The notes under the pieces are model-generated. The model was given only the letters and a program-made list of their open reading frames with translations. It did no database searches and was not told the origin of the DNA. From positions 27,177,312 through 27,241,311 of the forward strand of contig CM063113.1 in assembly GCA_031841125.1 (NCBI GenBank): a DNA stretch of 64,000 bases. The letters are read 5' to 3'. Source of the stretch: Acanthococcus lagerstroemiae. Lineage: Eukaryota > Arthropoda > Insecta > Hemiptera > Eriococcidae. Of this stretch, positions 45,050-57,662 are shown in pieces; the stretch's first letter is position 1, and the number at the start of each line of letters is the position of its first letter. The position numbers and the translations under genes are program-made.

Positions 45050-46340
45050 AGCGTGAGATTATTCTTCTGGACTTTCTTAAAACTCTTCCAGACTCCTTTA
45101 ACACTCTTTCGAACACATTTAAGACTATTTTAGTTCAGAGGATTCATTCAGATTCACTAAGACTCTTCTGCGACTGTTTCAGATATCCTTAAGCTTTTGT
45201 ATATACATGTAAGACCCTGCAAGATTCGTCCAGATGTGTTCTGGACATTTCCAGGCCATGTAGAATACTTCAAGGCGCTTTCCGGTAGGCTAAGACTCAT
45301 CTTTAATGGCTTTCCAGGTAGGACTCGTCGAGGCTTGATTAAGAATATGTAAATCATTCAAATCCATCCACGACTGCACAAAACTTTTCAAGATTTCTTT
45401 AAGATTTCCCCGATTTTCCTATGCCTGGTTGAGACTCCACTCAAACTCACTGAAACTCTTTCAAGACTGAGGCAGACTTGCTGAAGACTCTTTTAGACGT
45501 ATTTAAGATTCTTCAGGACTCATCCAAACGTCGTTCTGTACGCTTTCTGACTACTTGAGACATTTTAGTATTCTCCCAAACTTATTTAGCTTAAGACATT
45601 CATTCCATATTTATTCTCTCAGACTATTTCATGCTTCATTGAGACTTTTGAAGACATTTAATTAGATCCTCAGCAATTCTTCAAGACATTATGAAAACAC
45701 ACTGCGACATTTTAATGAGATTTCCAGGCCTCTGTTTGAGGTACATTAAGCCTCTTGTAGACATGTCTACGAAGTTCGGAAGTACCTTCAAACATGCCTG
45801 AGATGGTCTGAAAGTTCTGAAGAAGTTTAAAACAAGTTTGAAAAATCCTTGAAACCCGTTAACACAAGTTATGGATTGTCAGAATTCATCATTTTTTCGA
45901 CCTGAATGTCTATTTCGAAGCAGTCAACAATTTTGTCCATCGAGAAAATCCTAAAGAATTTAGAGAGTTTTGGTCAAATTTAGAAGACTCGTAAATAAGT
46001 ATGAAATACTCCTCACAGAGATTTTTTAAACACTTTTGCAGAGTGTTATACAAGCCTTGAAGAATCTTGTGAATAAATCTGCAAGGGGTTTGAAAAAATA
46101 GTTCAGTAAACGAGTTGGGAAATCTTGAAGTATCTTACATCTTATACATAGGTACCCGAAACGGCTTAAAAGCTTCTAAAACATGTCTAATAGCTTTAAA
46201 GAAGTCTTGAAGAGTTATACACAACTCTGGAAGAGTCTTAACAATTATTAATCAAATTAGGTGAAGTCTTAGAAAGTATTTAAGAACTCTCAAACTTTCA
46301 AAGCCTTAAATGAAATCTAAATTTCTCCTGAAACTTAGTA
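45050..46340. repeat. Foldback-like degenerate AAGACTC array, 2
   Basis: Same design as 40575-41960: AAGACTCTTC-type words on the + strand from 45050 to about 45720, then their reverse complements (GAAGAGTCTTAAC, AAGTCTTGAAGAG) to about 46340. The switch lies near 45740. Confidence 0.6.
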
Positions 46341-47594
46341 GACCTTACTTGTACATCAGAATTCCACTTTCTGGTTAAGATCATCATCAATATACAAAAA
46401 TTCTCTCTTTTCGTTGGAGTGTATTTCAATTTACCACTGCCCAAACTTCCAATTATAATTAGAATAATCACTGCAATTTACCACTACCCAAACGCCCTCT
46501 CACATTTCTCAACTGCCACTTTAGAACTGCTCGTTAGAATAACTAATAGGTCACTGATTTCGAAAATCAGATTTTGAACCCGAAATTTCGATCGAAAGTT
46601 TGAATAGAAGTACAAGATTTCGACTTCGGAAACCGAGTAAAGTCGGATGGAAACTCGAAAACTTCGAAGAAACATTTGAAATTAGTGACTCCAAGAAACT
46701 CACATTTGATAACGTATTGAATTTTCAGGTGAGATCAATTCAGCCCATTTTCGTTCAAGTACACACGAATTTGGATTCTCGAATGGACGAGTCCAGAATC
46801 CAACATCAGCGACCTGAAAGCCGGTGGTCTCGATATTTAGATGAATCAATTTTGTCTCTTTTGCAGAATAAGATTTCGAGTTTAATAGCCTCAATCGGGG
46901 CCAAATCGAGAATCAGATGAAACAGTCTCATTTAATGACTCAAAGAACCTCTGTTTCGATACTTCGATTTTCACTCGTATCAGTTTTGCCTACTGCAAAT
47001 CTGAGATTTAGATTTTGGGGCCTGAATCGGGACCGAGTCAAATACCTGATGAAACATACAAAATCAGTGACCCACAAACAAATTACAACGATAATTTGAT
47101 AGTTAGCTCGATATCTTTTCATTGGGAATTCAAAAGTGGGTAGTACATTCTACCCTCTCCCCTTCTGGTGAAAAAGACCACACACTGTCAATTGCAGAAT
47201 TTTCATTCGTCTCACATCAATCCGACTTTAGAATACGGAAAAAATGTTTCGAGATTTCTTTCTCAAACTCTAAAGGGTTTCTCCTCCTCAAAACATGCGT
47301 TTAATAAACTTTGTCTTGATATGTTGTATCTCCTTCATTTTACAGCTGCTTTCGGTTTTCGATACTCTTCAAAATCTCTTCCATAAGATATACTTCGACA
47401 CTCAGAGCATGATTCTCCCGAAGTAATTCTGCCTTGGGAGCACTGCATATGCAAAATGTTGTTTCACTTTCAGGAAAAAAAGATTTTCGAATGTCACTCT
47501 TTCCTGTTAGGTAGAAAAACTCCGTCCTCTATCACTTCTTCAAGACCGGGTAATTGCATCCATTTTAGTTCCTTAGAAGTAATTCTCAAAATAT
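46341..47594. other. Unassigned AT-rich sequence
   Basis: Contains loosely repeated words (AAATCAGATTT, TTCGATACTTCGATTTTC) between 46550 and 47050 but no clean period. No recognisable ORF. Confidence 0.3.
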
Positions 47595-48560
47595 TTGTAT
47601 ACTTTATTGAAGCAAATATTTCTAATATTTTCAGGGGCGAAGATGGATATAAAAGGGGACTACTTTGATATCAAAAAAGGAGTTCGCCAGGGTGACCCAT
47701 TATCGGCGATCCTTCTTAATTATGCACTCGAAGAAATATTCGGAAACTTAAACTGGGAGAAAAAAAGACTGAACATGAATGAGTCATAAATTTAAGATTT
47801 GCCGACGATATCACCCTTTTCTTCGAATCAGAACCAGAACTAACAGCGATGATAAATGAACTGAGGGAACGCAGTGCCAAAGCAGAACTCCATATTAATG
47901 TTCAAAAAATAAAAGTATTAACTAGAGATAAAAAACCAAAATCAATGGAAATAGAAGGCAAAATCGTAGGCACAGCAAACGAAGGGACTTATCTGGTCAA
48001 AGAATAGCTTTTATAGAACACAAAAGAAAATAAACAAATATAAGAATCACCTAAGCTTGAGCCAAATTCTGGTCGCTAAGAGAAATTCTTAAAGGTCCCT
48101 TCAATCTCACCAACAAAATTCACATATTTAGCGCATGTGTGGTCCCAGCGTTAACATATGGACGCCGAATCTGGGCCCCAAGTGAACAAATCCTTAACAG
48201 AATAAGGGTTACCCAAAACTTCTTGGAGCGTTCTACACTGGGTATAAAGAAAGAGGATCATAACAGGACAGAAACGATAAAGAGTAACCTGAGAAACAAC
48301 GTTAATGTAATAAGACATATCTGTCACAGGAAATAGATGTGGGCAGGTCACGTCTCCCGCCTCACGGAAGACCGTTGGACCTATAGAGCCACTTTCTGGC
48401 AATCTTTAAACTACAAGAAGAAAAAGAGGGCATCAAAATCCAAGGTGGAAGGACGATATCAATAAATCCCTCAAAAGCACAAAACGTTGAAAAACTTTCA
48501 AGAAATGGCAAGCATTGGATCGGGGGCAGGAAACCTTTGTTCTTTATGGGCCGGGAATAA
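47595..48560 (+). pseudogene. RTE-like LINE reverse transcriptase fragment
   Basis: RT motifs: DIKKGVRQGDPLSAILL, YALEEIFGNLNWEKK, then (shifted frame) LRFADDITLFFESEPE with the FADD core, then VPALTYGRRIWAP and a C-terminal region MWAGHVSRLTEDRW near 48340. Several frame changes (about 47790, 48005, 48335). The 5' part with endonuclease is missing. Similar in type to the copy at 14165/19228. Confidence 0.75.
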
Positions 48561-48703
48561 TTGCGTGAGCCCTAAATCGTGGTATCCAATATGTACTAAT
48601 AATGTTCGGTGGTTATGATTCTGATTTTCAGGCACGAGTAGAACAGACCTCGTACGTGTACGTAGAATAAGTAGCAAATACAGTGCTTTCATTTCGCTAC
48701 AGA

Positions 48704-48735
<32 letters not shown>

Positions 48736-48972
48736 TAGCGTCTCTCCTAAACTCGCATATTATACTGTCGGACATAGTTGTGAATATTATATCGCGTCGA
48801 CGCTATGTTAAGATACCGCAGGTTACAGAACCGATTAAATATACAAGGTTATATGAAACCGTTTGTTTCAATCGAGAATTTATCTGGAGTAAGAACTTGT
48901 GGTACCTCACCCTTCGTTCTCGCTTGTGCACAGTTCCGGAAATTACTCTCCAGGGATATGAGGACCAGCGGC
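48561..48972. other. Unassigned, with a (TG)n microsatellite
   Basis: (TG)n at about 48703-48736 with one interruption (TGTATGTGTG). The 48705-49055 ORF starts in this repeat and is not considered real. Confidence 0.5.
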
Positions 48973-49219
48973 GCGCTTGTAGCCAAGTCAATAACATCGG
49001 CGAATCTTCGCTTTGCGTGTTATCTGACCAGTCGGCGGCTCGAAGCGAAGAATAGAAACCACAGTAGGGATTCACTCCCACAGTAGGGATTCACTCCCAC
49101 ACCTGTGATACCGACGTCGCACAGTGATTCAATCCCACATTCTGGGTGGGGATATAAGACTTAGTGCGCTTGTAGCCAAGTTAATAACATACGCGAATCT
49201 TCGCTTTGCGTGTTATCTG
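48973..49219 (+). repeat. 54-bp direct repeat plus a 19-bp tandem
   Basis: GCGCTTGTAGCCAAGT...TTATCTG occurs at 48973-49026 and 49166-49219 with few differences (offset 193). Between them CAGTAGGGATTCACTCCCA is duplicated in tandem at 49062-49099. TAGCCAAGT resembles a tRNA A box, and GGCTCGAAACC at about 49232 resembles a B box, so a tRNA-derived SINE is possible; no clean tRNA fold was found. Confidence 0.5.
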
Positions 49220-51876
49220 CCTGGCCCCGGCTCGAAACCAGGAGGAAGCACCACATAGGAAAGCAATCTCAAAGCATAAAACACCCTGTCTAGAACCTTC
49301 TACCATCAACTGCAACCATCTCAAGAACTATTCTCTCATTATGTTGGGCAACAGACGAGAAAAAAGTGGAAAGGAAGAGCCGTAAATCGAGCTCCAGTTA
49401 TTCAATGCGGCCACGGAAGGAAGTCTCCCAGGTTATAGCCATGAAAACTTCCAACATCTTCGCTCGACTCGATATACATCATCGGTACCCCAAATTACAG
49501 TCTTGGGCTGAATGTTCTCCAGACGGAAGTCTAATTTGCTCGTTTCACATAAGCACGCGGACATTTCCAAAAGGAAGTTCCATTACACGCGCTCGCTACT
49601 CTTTCGCCGTACATCAAACTTACCCACTCATACTCGGGCCAGGTTCGCCGACCGAGATTACAGCATTACCTGCCCTTCTGGCCAGGACGACCTTACGATA
49701 CTCGCGGCCGTTTTCTCGCCCCTTCCGGAATCGCCACCCAAACTACCGGGCACAGCAATAAAACGAGTAAGCGTGTTTATCACCGCATTAGTTCGGATTC
49801 AATTACGGAAATCCGGCGTGGCGCGGCGGGACATGGCGTGCTGAAGCGTCGAGTCGACGAGAATGTTTCTTACATCTTCGCAGATTATTTAACTTCGTTA
49901 TACTGTTTTCGCGCCAATTCTTATACACATGTATACATACGTTCAGGGTAATGCAAATTAAACGAGTTAATTTTGCACGGGATAACAGCGCGCTGCCATT
50001 TAATCCACTCGCCGTCGCTACATGGCTGGCGATAATCAGTGCAGCGTAGTATGGCAGTAGCGAGTACAATATTAAAACGGGGTAATTGTTTCCCTGACTA
50101 CAGGAATGAGGCTATTGCAAATGGGACCATTCACCGGTAGGTTATGGGGTAACGTGATGGTGATCAGAGTGGTCAAGAATCCGGACGAAAGGAAGATCGA
50201 TATAGATGATAATAATATTATATCCCCGAGTCGTATACTCCCATGACAGGTTGTCATGTGCGGGCGTCAGAAGACTTAAGGCTAAAAAATTACCTTAAGA
50301 AGTATAAAAATGCGTGATTCAACACTCACAGTTACATTGAATGAAGACCCGAACCAGGTCTCAATAAGAATCGATGGAGTTCGACATCCATAGCTCAAAT
50401 TGAAAGCGTTGATCACGCTTTAATCTCGATTAACACGTCGAACAAATGGAAACAGCGTTATGAGATTTACGGCGTTTTGAGTATGCATTTTTATTGACAT
50501 CTCAACGTAATTCCGATATTACTGTAATATTCGCGGCGTTTCAATTATGCAATTATATTAACACTCCAACCATGTTGTTGCAGCATCCCAATTCGAAGTA
50601 CAACATATTATTTTTGATGATGTCACATCACGAACGTTAAGGGGGATAGAAACACTTTTTTAGGGTGGGCTACTAGTAGCCGAGCGTATTGCAATCACTT
50701 ATTCTTCTCTCCTCATTTCCCTTCTCAGAGTTCAATTCAGTGACGCGTGTGTGGTTTTCAGTAGTGTAGATTGATCTGAGTCACTGTTCAGTTCAGTGGT
50801 GCTTTATTTCCGAGACATCAGCCAGTTGAAAATAATAACAATAATTATAAGCAACAATTCCGATTTTATTAGGGTCGATAATGAGCCTCTAGCAATTACT
50901 TCATTTATTTATTTCTTCTTCAGACGTGCTCACTGATCTCTATCTCTTGATATTCATTACTGTGCGAGCGTTATTTTCAATGTATAGAGCCAAGGAGATG
51001 AAATTTAAAAAAATGCGATCATTTACGTTTTATTTTTATTTATTTCGGATTTTACTTATGACAGGAGCATTGTGCGTTTCGTATTTTCCTACAAAAGAGA
51101 CTATAATTCCTCAAGGAAAGTGAAGAAATTAACTGGATTCAGAAGAGGTGAGTGTATTGTTTGTTAATGTATGAAATGGGCACTCTGTTGAAATTAGTAT
51201 AGAATTTCTTTGAATCGAACCAAGTACATACAACCCTCTGTGGTAGTCTTATAAGTACATTTTCCAAGGATTAATGCGATGTGAATTATGTCTCAAAATA
51301 CGGTGAACATATAAATGCCTCGCTGCCGTACTAATAGCTTGTAAGTTTAATTAGGACAGAAAATCACTTTTTTGGGGTTTCTTAAAAGAAAAAAATCGCG
51401 AAATCGAATGGTAAAAATCTCGGAAAGTCGGAAAAATCAACTAGCTCTCGCACAGGACAATTTCAAAACCTCAACATTACTGATACTGAATATTAAATAC
51501 ATATTTTGTTCCTCCAGTAAAATTTGGCTTTTTGTACTTACGAAGTATTATCAAGAGCCTCCTGAACAAAATGACGTCACTGCACGATTCGACGGAACAG
51601 GGGATAGGAAAGGGAAAATGTTCACACTGAGGCGACTGAAGCGCATTGACGCATGTGCAGAAGGAGATTCACTTGTTATTGTATTCATTATACTGAAGTT
51701 ACATTTATGAATAATTATTTAAATGTTTCATCGTGTTTTTGCGACCGTAATAACTGAGAAGAGGGGATACGTCACAACACACAAAGCACGTTCAGTGTGA
51801 TGCTCTCTTTCTGTTAAGGATTCTCTTATTTGGAACAGACTATAGTACATCAACGACAAACGGTGATTTTGGTATT
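49220..51876. other. Unassigned sequence
   Basis: No recognisable gene, RNA or element border. The 131-codon frame at 49366-49761 and the overlapping frame at 49512-49844 compete on the same strand and match nothing known to me. Confidence 0.3.
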
Positions 51877-52119
51877 CTATTTCAGGTTTCGAGCGATGAA
51901 GTTTAGATTAATAACTGGAAACCGCTTCAATTTATTACCAAAGTCTATTTTCATTTCATCTACCTTCTTTTGAATTTTCATTAACTCTAAGACTGGTAGT
52001 AAATTGAATGATTTTGTTGTTACAGATATATCCAAACCCGAATCATATTCAACTGGTTTAATGTGAGATTTTTCATTCTTATCTGTATGTGATCGAAGCA
52101 ACACGCGTATGTTCGGCAC
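51877..52119 (-). CDS. Unrecognised 80-codon ORF before the LINE
   Basis: Minus-strand frame with a normal-looking composition (charged, with KKVDEMKIDFGNKLKR), ending at TAG. It abuts the 5' side of the Jockey-like LINE on the same strand as the AT-rich ORF at 57298, so the two could be parts of one locus split by the LINE. That link is speculative. It may equally be chance. Confidence 0.2.
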   Translation of the reverse strand: MPNIRVLLRSHTDKNEKSHIKPVEYDSGLDISVTTKSFNLLPVLELMKIQKKVDEMKIDFGNKLKRFPVINLNFIARNLK

Positions 52120-52257
52120 TCGTATTCATATTTCTACGTGAACGTGCTATCGCTCTTTGTTATTATCGCTTCCTACACATATCTATTAAATACTCTCGTT
52201 GTTACTTGCCGGCTACAGCAAAGTAACGTGAATTAAGTGATCACGCGCGGTGGGCAA

Positions 52258-54435
52258 ATGCCCGTGGACAATGGCCTCCCAGCCTCTCAGAAGGGCAGTG
52301 TCAATACACCGGTGAAACAGAAAACCATGGCTGAGTTTCTGATGAAGAAGGATGGATGGCAGTCAGTTAAAAAACGAAAATTCACAAATTCTCCAGAGTC
52401 ACCGGAAACGTCTCCGAAATCTGGGAACAATCCTAAAGGTACAAAAAACAGCAGCAAACATAAAATCGCAGTAACTACAAAGAATCGTTCCCATGTGCTT
52501 GGCACTTCGAGTGAAAATACGGATGGCGAAGAATTGTCAGAGGATAAAATCAATGATGACACTGTCAATACGGACACTGAGACAGTAAAGAAGCCTCCTA
52601 AACCACCACCATTTTTCATCCAAGGGGTCACCAATTTTAAGGCTATGGTTGACGCCTTAACCAAATTTACAGAAGAAATCAGCTTCACAGCTAAGGCCCT
52701 CGCAAATGACGAAGTCAAAATAAACGTCAATTCGGCAGATAACTTCCGTAAGACAGTCAATGGATTAAAAGCAGGTAAAATTGCATTCTATACCTACCAG
52801 CTTAAATCGGAAAGATTATACAACGTTGTAATCAGACACTTGCATCACACAACTGACCCGACTGAAATAAAGGAAGCCCTCACACAAGAAGGTTACGAAG
52901 TACGTAACGTAACTAATATACGCCATTCTAGATCAAAGGTACCTCTTTCCCTCTTTTTTGTAGATTTGGAACCGAACGCTGTTACATACTCGAATACAGG
53001 TCGAATCGCCGCGCCCTCGCCATGAGATACCACAATGCAAACGCTGTCAGGGATTTTGGCACACAAAAGGGTACTGTACTCTCCCATATACATGTGTGAA
53101 ATGTGGTGGAGAACATGATAATAGAGACTGCACAAAACCTCCTGAGGCAAAGCCAAAATGTGGGCTTTGTGGTGGCGACCACACAGCTAACTACCGTGGA
53201 TGCAACAAGTATAAAGAGCTGATTAAATCTGTACACCAGAGAGAAGGGAACAGGACTAAGCTATCTCAAAACTTAACGAATAAGCCAGAATTCAATTCGC
53301 TACGCATGAATTGTACATATGCAGATACAGTTGCTACTAGAATAACTAATGTGGTAACCGAGCGTTTGGGCCTGGGAAGACACAGGGAAATGTCGGTATG
53401 GGATGGAACCACTGCAGAAGCCTCGACTAGCTAGATCGGTCTACAGGGCACAGATAGGACACTCGGACTTTGGTTAAGATCGATCGTATGGAGTGGCGGC
53501 GAGGTAACCCAGTTTTAGAAGGGTTCTGAGTTGTCGAGGTGGCCTCAAGCACTTGGTCTTACCTTAGTCAGAAGGCATGTAAAGTAAAAGCCAAAGTACG
53601 AGATAACGTGTATTCAGTATCCTCTACTTTATAATGTTACGTGTTTCCTCGAGAACTTAGTTTTAGGCAGGTTGGCGTGGATCTTCGACGTTGCTCGGCG
53701 GGCGAATTGGTTATCCTGGGATGAGCGTCAGGTGTGCGAAACGGAGAAGATGTCCTCGACGTTTGGCCACGTGGAATCCTTGGAAGGTACGATCGTCACA
53801 GTCGAGAGTTTCGAATATCGGATTGATTCGAAACTACGTGGATACGTTCGACGGAAGATGTTTTTAGTTACACACAAACTTTGCCTTGAAAACCTCACGC
53901 GCACAAAAAAGCAAAATGACCCACAACTGGTTCCAAAGCTGGGATTACGGAGCGGAATATTATTACGCGAAGACGTCCTGGAACCGAGTCCACGGTACCG
54001 CTATTTCTCGTACGACCATCGGTTAGTTTTCCCCCTCTCTGGATAGGAATAGGAAATCACAGAAAAAGTGGAAAAATCGATGAAATAGGAAAATAACGAT
54101 AGGAATATTTATATCAGGAACGTACAGGTAAAGACAGGAATTAACAGGTTAGGATAAGTGAGAGAAAGAAGCTAATTTGTCATCTCTATCGCATTATACG
54201 ATATCAGTGCCTCGGTCGTCCGGAGCTAGCGGAGCTAGACCACACTAAGCAAAGTCCACCTGTGGACAGAAAGTCGTCAACCCAAGAGACGCAACCGCAA
54301 ACTATAAACCCACAGGAAACTAGTACAGAAATTAATCGATTAGAACAGCTCATTGAAAAAGTGATGAAGCAAAACGCTCAAATTATGGAGCTTCTAACCA
54401 CGTTAATGATGAAAGTCATCCAGTTACTAAAATGA
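52258..54435 (+). pseudogene. LINE ORF1 (gag-like, zinc knuckles), interrupted
   Basis: ATG at 52258 (MPVDNGLP). N-terminal Lys/Ser-rich part, then PPPFFIQGVTNFKAMVDAL and a PRE_C2HC-like YNVVIRHLHHTTDPTEIKEA domain. After a frameshift near 52990 come three knuckles: CKRCQGFWHTKGYC, CVKCGGEHDNRDC and CGLCGGDHTANYRGC. The frame continues to 53466, is broken by a 744-bp insert, and resumes at 54216 with a short coiled-coil-like end (INRLEQLIEKVMKQNAQIM) and TGA at 54433. ORF1 protein binds LINE RNA in the cytoplasm. Domain order is that of Jockey-clade elements. Confidence 0.8.
53467..54210. mobile_element. 744-bp insertion in LINE ORF1
   Basis: CTCGG occurs at both junctions (53462-53466 and 54211-54215). 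With one copy removed, the ORF1 frame reads straight through. Ends are ACTTTGGTTAAG and ATATCAGTGC, neither TG...CA nor inverted repeats. A 124-codon frame at 53672-54046 is unrecognised. It may be a solo LTR with unusual ends or an unknown element. Confidence 0.7.
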
Positions 54436-54456
54436 GCAGTCAGACACTTATCTCAC

Positions 54457-57114
54457 ATGCCTAGTAAAAAGATTAAAATAATGGCTTGAAATGCCAATGG
54501 GCTTCTTCTCCGTAAAACAGAACTCACTCAGTTTTTAAATGAAGAAAAAATCGACGTAGCACTTATTTCAGAAACGCACTTGACCTCCCGTTCTCACACT
54601 GAAATTCAAAATTACAGCTTATACACCTGTAATCATCCTAGTGGCTCCTCTCACGGTGGAGCAGCGATTTACATACGAAAGGCTCTAAGGCATCATGAGG
54701 CAGATAAACACTGTACACCAGAAATACAGGCAGCCAGCATTTACTTTGTGGGACCAGTATAAGAGTAACAGCTATCTATAGCCCTCCAAAACATCGAATA
54801 GATGCGAACAGATATGAAAGTTTCTTCAACAGTATGGGTGCTGAATGGATCATAGGAGGCGACTTCAACGCCAAGCACCAGTATTGGGGATCCTGTCAAT
54901 CAACAGCCAAAGGAAATGAACTTCTACGAGCAATAGTTAAGGTTAATGCTACCTGCATTTCCAGTGGAACTCCGACTTACTGGCCAACAGATCCAGCAAA
55001 ATGTCCCGACAGTATAGACTTCTTCGTTACGAAAGGTATTGCAGTGAACTATACAGATATAGTTAACCTAAGTGACCTCACATCGGACCACTCACCAATT
55101 ATTTTCACGCTAAGCAACAGAATAATTAATAATCAAACAGCGCCGAAACTAACGAACAAATATACCGAGTGGGAAGTCTATAGAGAGTGTATATACAGTA
55201 AAATAAATCTACAAGTTAAGCTAAAAACTCCGGACGAACTAGAGCTCGCAGTAAACGAGTTAACAACTATGCTTACGGATTCAGCTAAGGCAGCAACACC
55301 TAACAGGATGCTCCAACCAGCTGCTGTCTCCTATCCAAAAGAGGTTCTACAACTGGTTCAAGAAAGAAGGAAGACGCGTCATAGATGGCAGAGCACTCGC
55401 ACACCTCAAGATAAAACCAATTTCAACAGGATCAGCGAAGAGACGAAAAAGGCGATCGAGAAAGTTAATGAAAAGACATTCAACGACCTTGTTCAATCAC
55501 TGGACACCACTAGGGAAGCTGACTACTCTCTTTGGAAGATCGCCAAAGCCACAAGAAGGCCTAATAGCTATGTAGGTACCACCGCTAAGAACGCCCAATA
55601 TGACCTGGGCTAGAAGTGATGTTGAAAAGGCAGACGTATTTGCTAGCCATCTGGAAACTGTTTTCCAGATCAACGACGTTGCCGCCTCCGACTGGAATCC
55701 AATTATTGAAGAGCAGAATGGCCCACTGATTAAACCCTTCAGCCCGAAGGAAATAAAAAAAGTTATCGATAAAGAGCTCAACCCGAGAAAAGCACCCGGT
55801 CACGATTTCATTAGTGCCCGTATGCTTCAAGAATTACCACGAAAAGGAGTAGTTATGATTAACACAACTTTTTAACGCAGTGCTGAGGATACGTCATATA
55901 CCAAAAATTGGGGAAAAGCTAAAATAATAATGCTATCTAAGCCAGGCAAGCCACTAGAGGACCCAAAATCGTACCGTCCGATCTCGCTCTTGCCCACGAT
56001 AGCTAAACTTTTCGAGAAGCTATTCATCACACGATTAAGAAGGATAACGGACAATGTAGGAGTTGTACCCGATCACCAGTAGAGTTTTCGCGGTAAACAC
56101 GCTACGACGGAACAAATACATCGAGTCACATCAACTATACGCAACGCGCTGGAAAAAAAAAACAACATTGCCCTACCTTGTTTTTAGATGTTAGTCAGGC
56201 TTTTGACAAGGTCTGGATTCCTGGCTTATTACATAAACTTAGCCAATATCTCCCAATGCAGTACATACAAATATTGGAATCCTACCTCCATGGAAGACAG
56301 TTTACAGTTCACTATGGCGAGGCAGAATCATCTATCAGACCCATTGCAGCTGGTGTACCGCAGGGTAGTGTCTTAGGACCATATCTCTATTTGCTGTACA
56401 CAGCAGACATACCTACACATCCCGACATATTAACAGCTACATTTGCAGACGACACTGCACTAGCATCTGCTCACGAGGACTACAATACAGCCGTTAACAA
56501 CCTGCAGCGCATAATATATAGATGAGGTCACTCGACAAAGAGATGGAAATCAAACTAAATAACGAGAAATCGACTAGAGTTGATTTCTCTTTAAGACCCC
56601 ATAACCATACTCCTACGTACATAAACGGGCAACCAGTAAACACAGTTAGCAGCGCTAGATACCTTGGTGTCCACCTAGATCAGAGGCTTACATGGAAAAC
56701 TCACCTCACGACAAAGCGGACCGAGTTGAATTTGAGATTTCGTACTATGTTTTGGCCCTTCAATGTAAGAAATAAACTAACGCTAGCAAATAAGAGACTA
56801 TTGTACATCGCAGTTATTCGTCCAGTTTGGACGTATGCTATACAGCTCTAGGGATGCACTGCAGACACCAACTACTTAATCATCCAACGCTTTCAAAACT
56901 GGTTTTACGAAAGACGGTAGGAGCTCCGTGGTTTGTCAGCAATGAGCAGATACACCGAGACCTCAACGTCGACTACGTTAGAACTGTTGCCAGCCGTTAC
57001 ACACTCACATATGAACGACGACTACATCAACACCCCAATGTAGAGGCCATCCAGCTACTGGAAATGCCGTCAACTCGTCGACTAAAGCGAAAATATCCAC
57101 TAGATATCGCCTAG
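54457..57114 (+). pseudogene. LINE ORF2: endonuclease and RT, broken
   Basis: Starts ATG at 54457 (MPSKKIKIMA), with TGA at 54487 where Trp of the WNANGL motif is expected. Endonuclease motifs: VALISETHL, WIIGGDFNAKH, SDHSPI. RT motifs: KAPGHDFIS, KSYRPISLLPTIAKLFE, FLDVSQAFDKVW, IAAGVPQGSVLGP, ATFADDTALASA (FADD at 56442-56453) and SSARYLGVHLD. Frame changes or stops near 54760, 55612, 55873, 56083, 56160, 56524 and 56850. C-terminal end about 57114. Dead copy of a Jockey-clade LINE. Confidence 0.85.
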
Positions 57115-57297
57115 CCAATTGTTAATACAATAACACTAGATTAATAACAGTATCATGTAAGGTGTCAGATTCGACTGCGATATCTTAACCTATATTCACG
57201 TCAAATTTCATTAATCATAAATACGTGTAAATGTTGATAAAACAGTCCATGTAATAAATAGTTTAAAAAAAAAAAATTCATTTAGCAATTTACTATT

Positions 57298-57662
57298 TTA
57301 TTCTTTTAATTGATAATTCTGTTCTTCTAAGTGTTTGCTGTTATTTAGAAGATTTAATAAATCATTTGATAAATTCTGATAGAGTATGTTATCACATCTT
57401 GCTTCACAAGCAGGAGCAAAAATTGTATTAACAAGTTTTCTGTAATTCTTTTTAGTTTCATCATCGAAATTTTTCTCATTAATTCCTTCATGAAACGCTT
57501 TGATCAAGTCCATTATATGATTTAGCAATATCTAATGTTGATTGATTTTCATGATACCTAATGTTTTAAATTTTCTAAACTAAAACTTATAATCTCTTTT
57601 ACATCAGTGCGAAATGAATTGGTTATTGAAGTTAATGTAACTAAAGATTTTTCGTTTGCCAT
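57298..57662 (-). pseudogene. Unrecognised AT-rich ORF with two frame breaks
   Basis: On the minus strand an ATG at 57660-57662 opens MANEKSLVTLTSITNSF. A stop occurs after about 34 codons, and coding-like sequence continues in shifted frames to FHEGINEKNFDDETKKNY and HLEEQNYQLKE, ending at 57298. The parts together look like one decayed small protein, predicted helical and charged. Upstream of the ATG is a TATATA spacer shared with the divergent + ORF. Function unknown. Confidence 0.4.

Larger units (their letters stand above)
52140..57278 (+). mobile_element. Second Jockey-like LINE, near full length
   Basis: ORF1 with zinc knuckles, ORF2 with endonuclease and RT, 3' UTR with AATAAA near 57253 and an A-run ending about 57278. 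The 5' border is approximate and no target duplication was fixed. A 744-bp insert interrupts ORF1. Confidence 0.8.

Noticed and set aside
40575..46340. AAGACTC arrays as a simple satellite or CRISPR
   Set aside because: The units are too degenerate and switch strand at the midpoint; there are no uniform repeats or spacers.
49160..49260. A functional tRNA gene
   Set aside because: Acceptor arm does not pair and the T-arm stem has a mismatch; at most tRNA-derived.
49366..49844. Two overlapping plus-strand ORFs (131 and 110 codons)
   Set aside because: They compete in different frames over the same bases and match nothing known to me.
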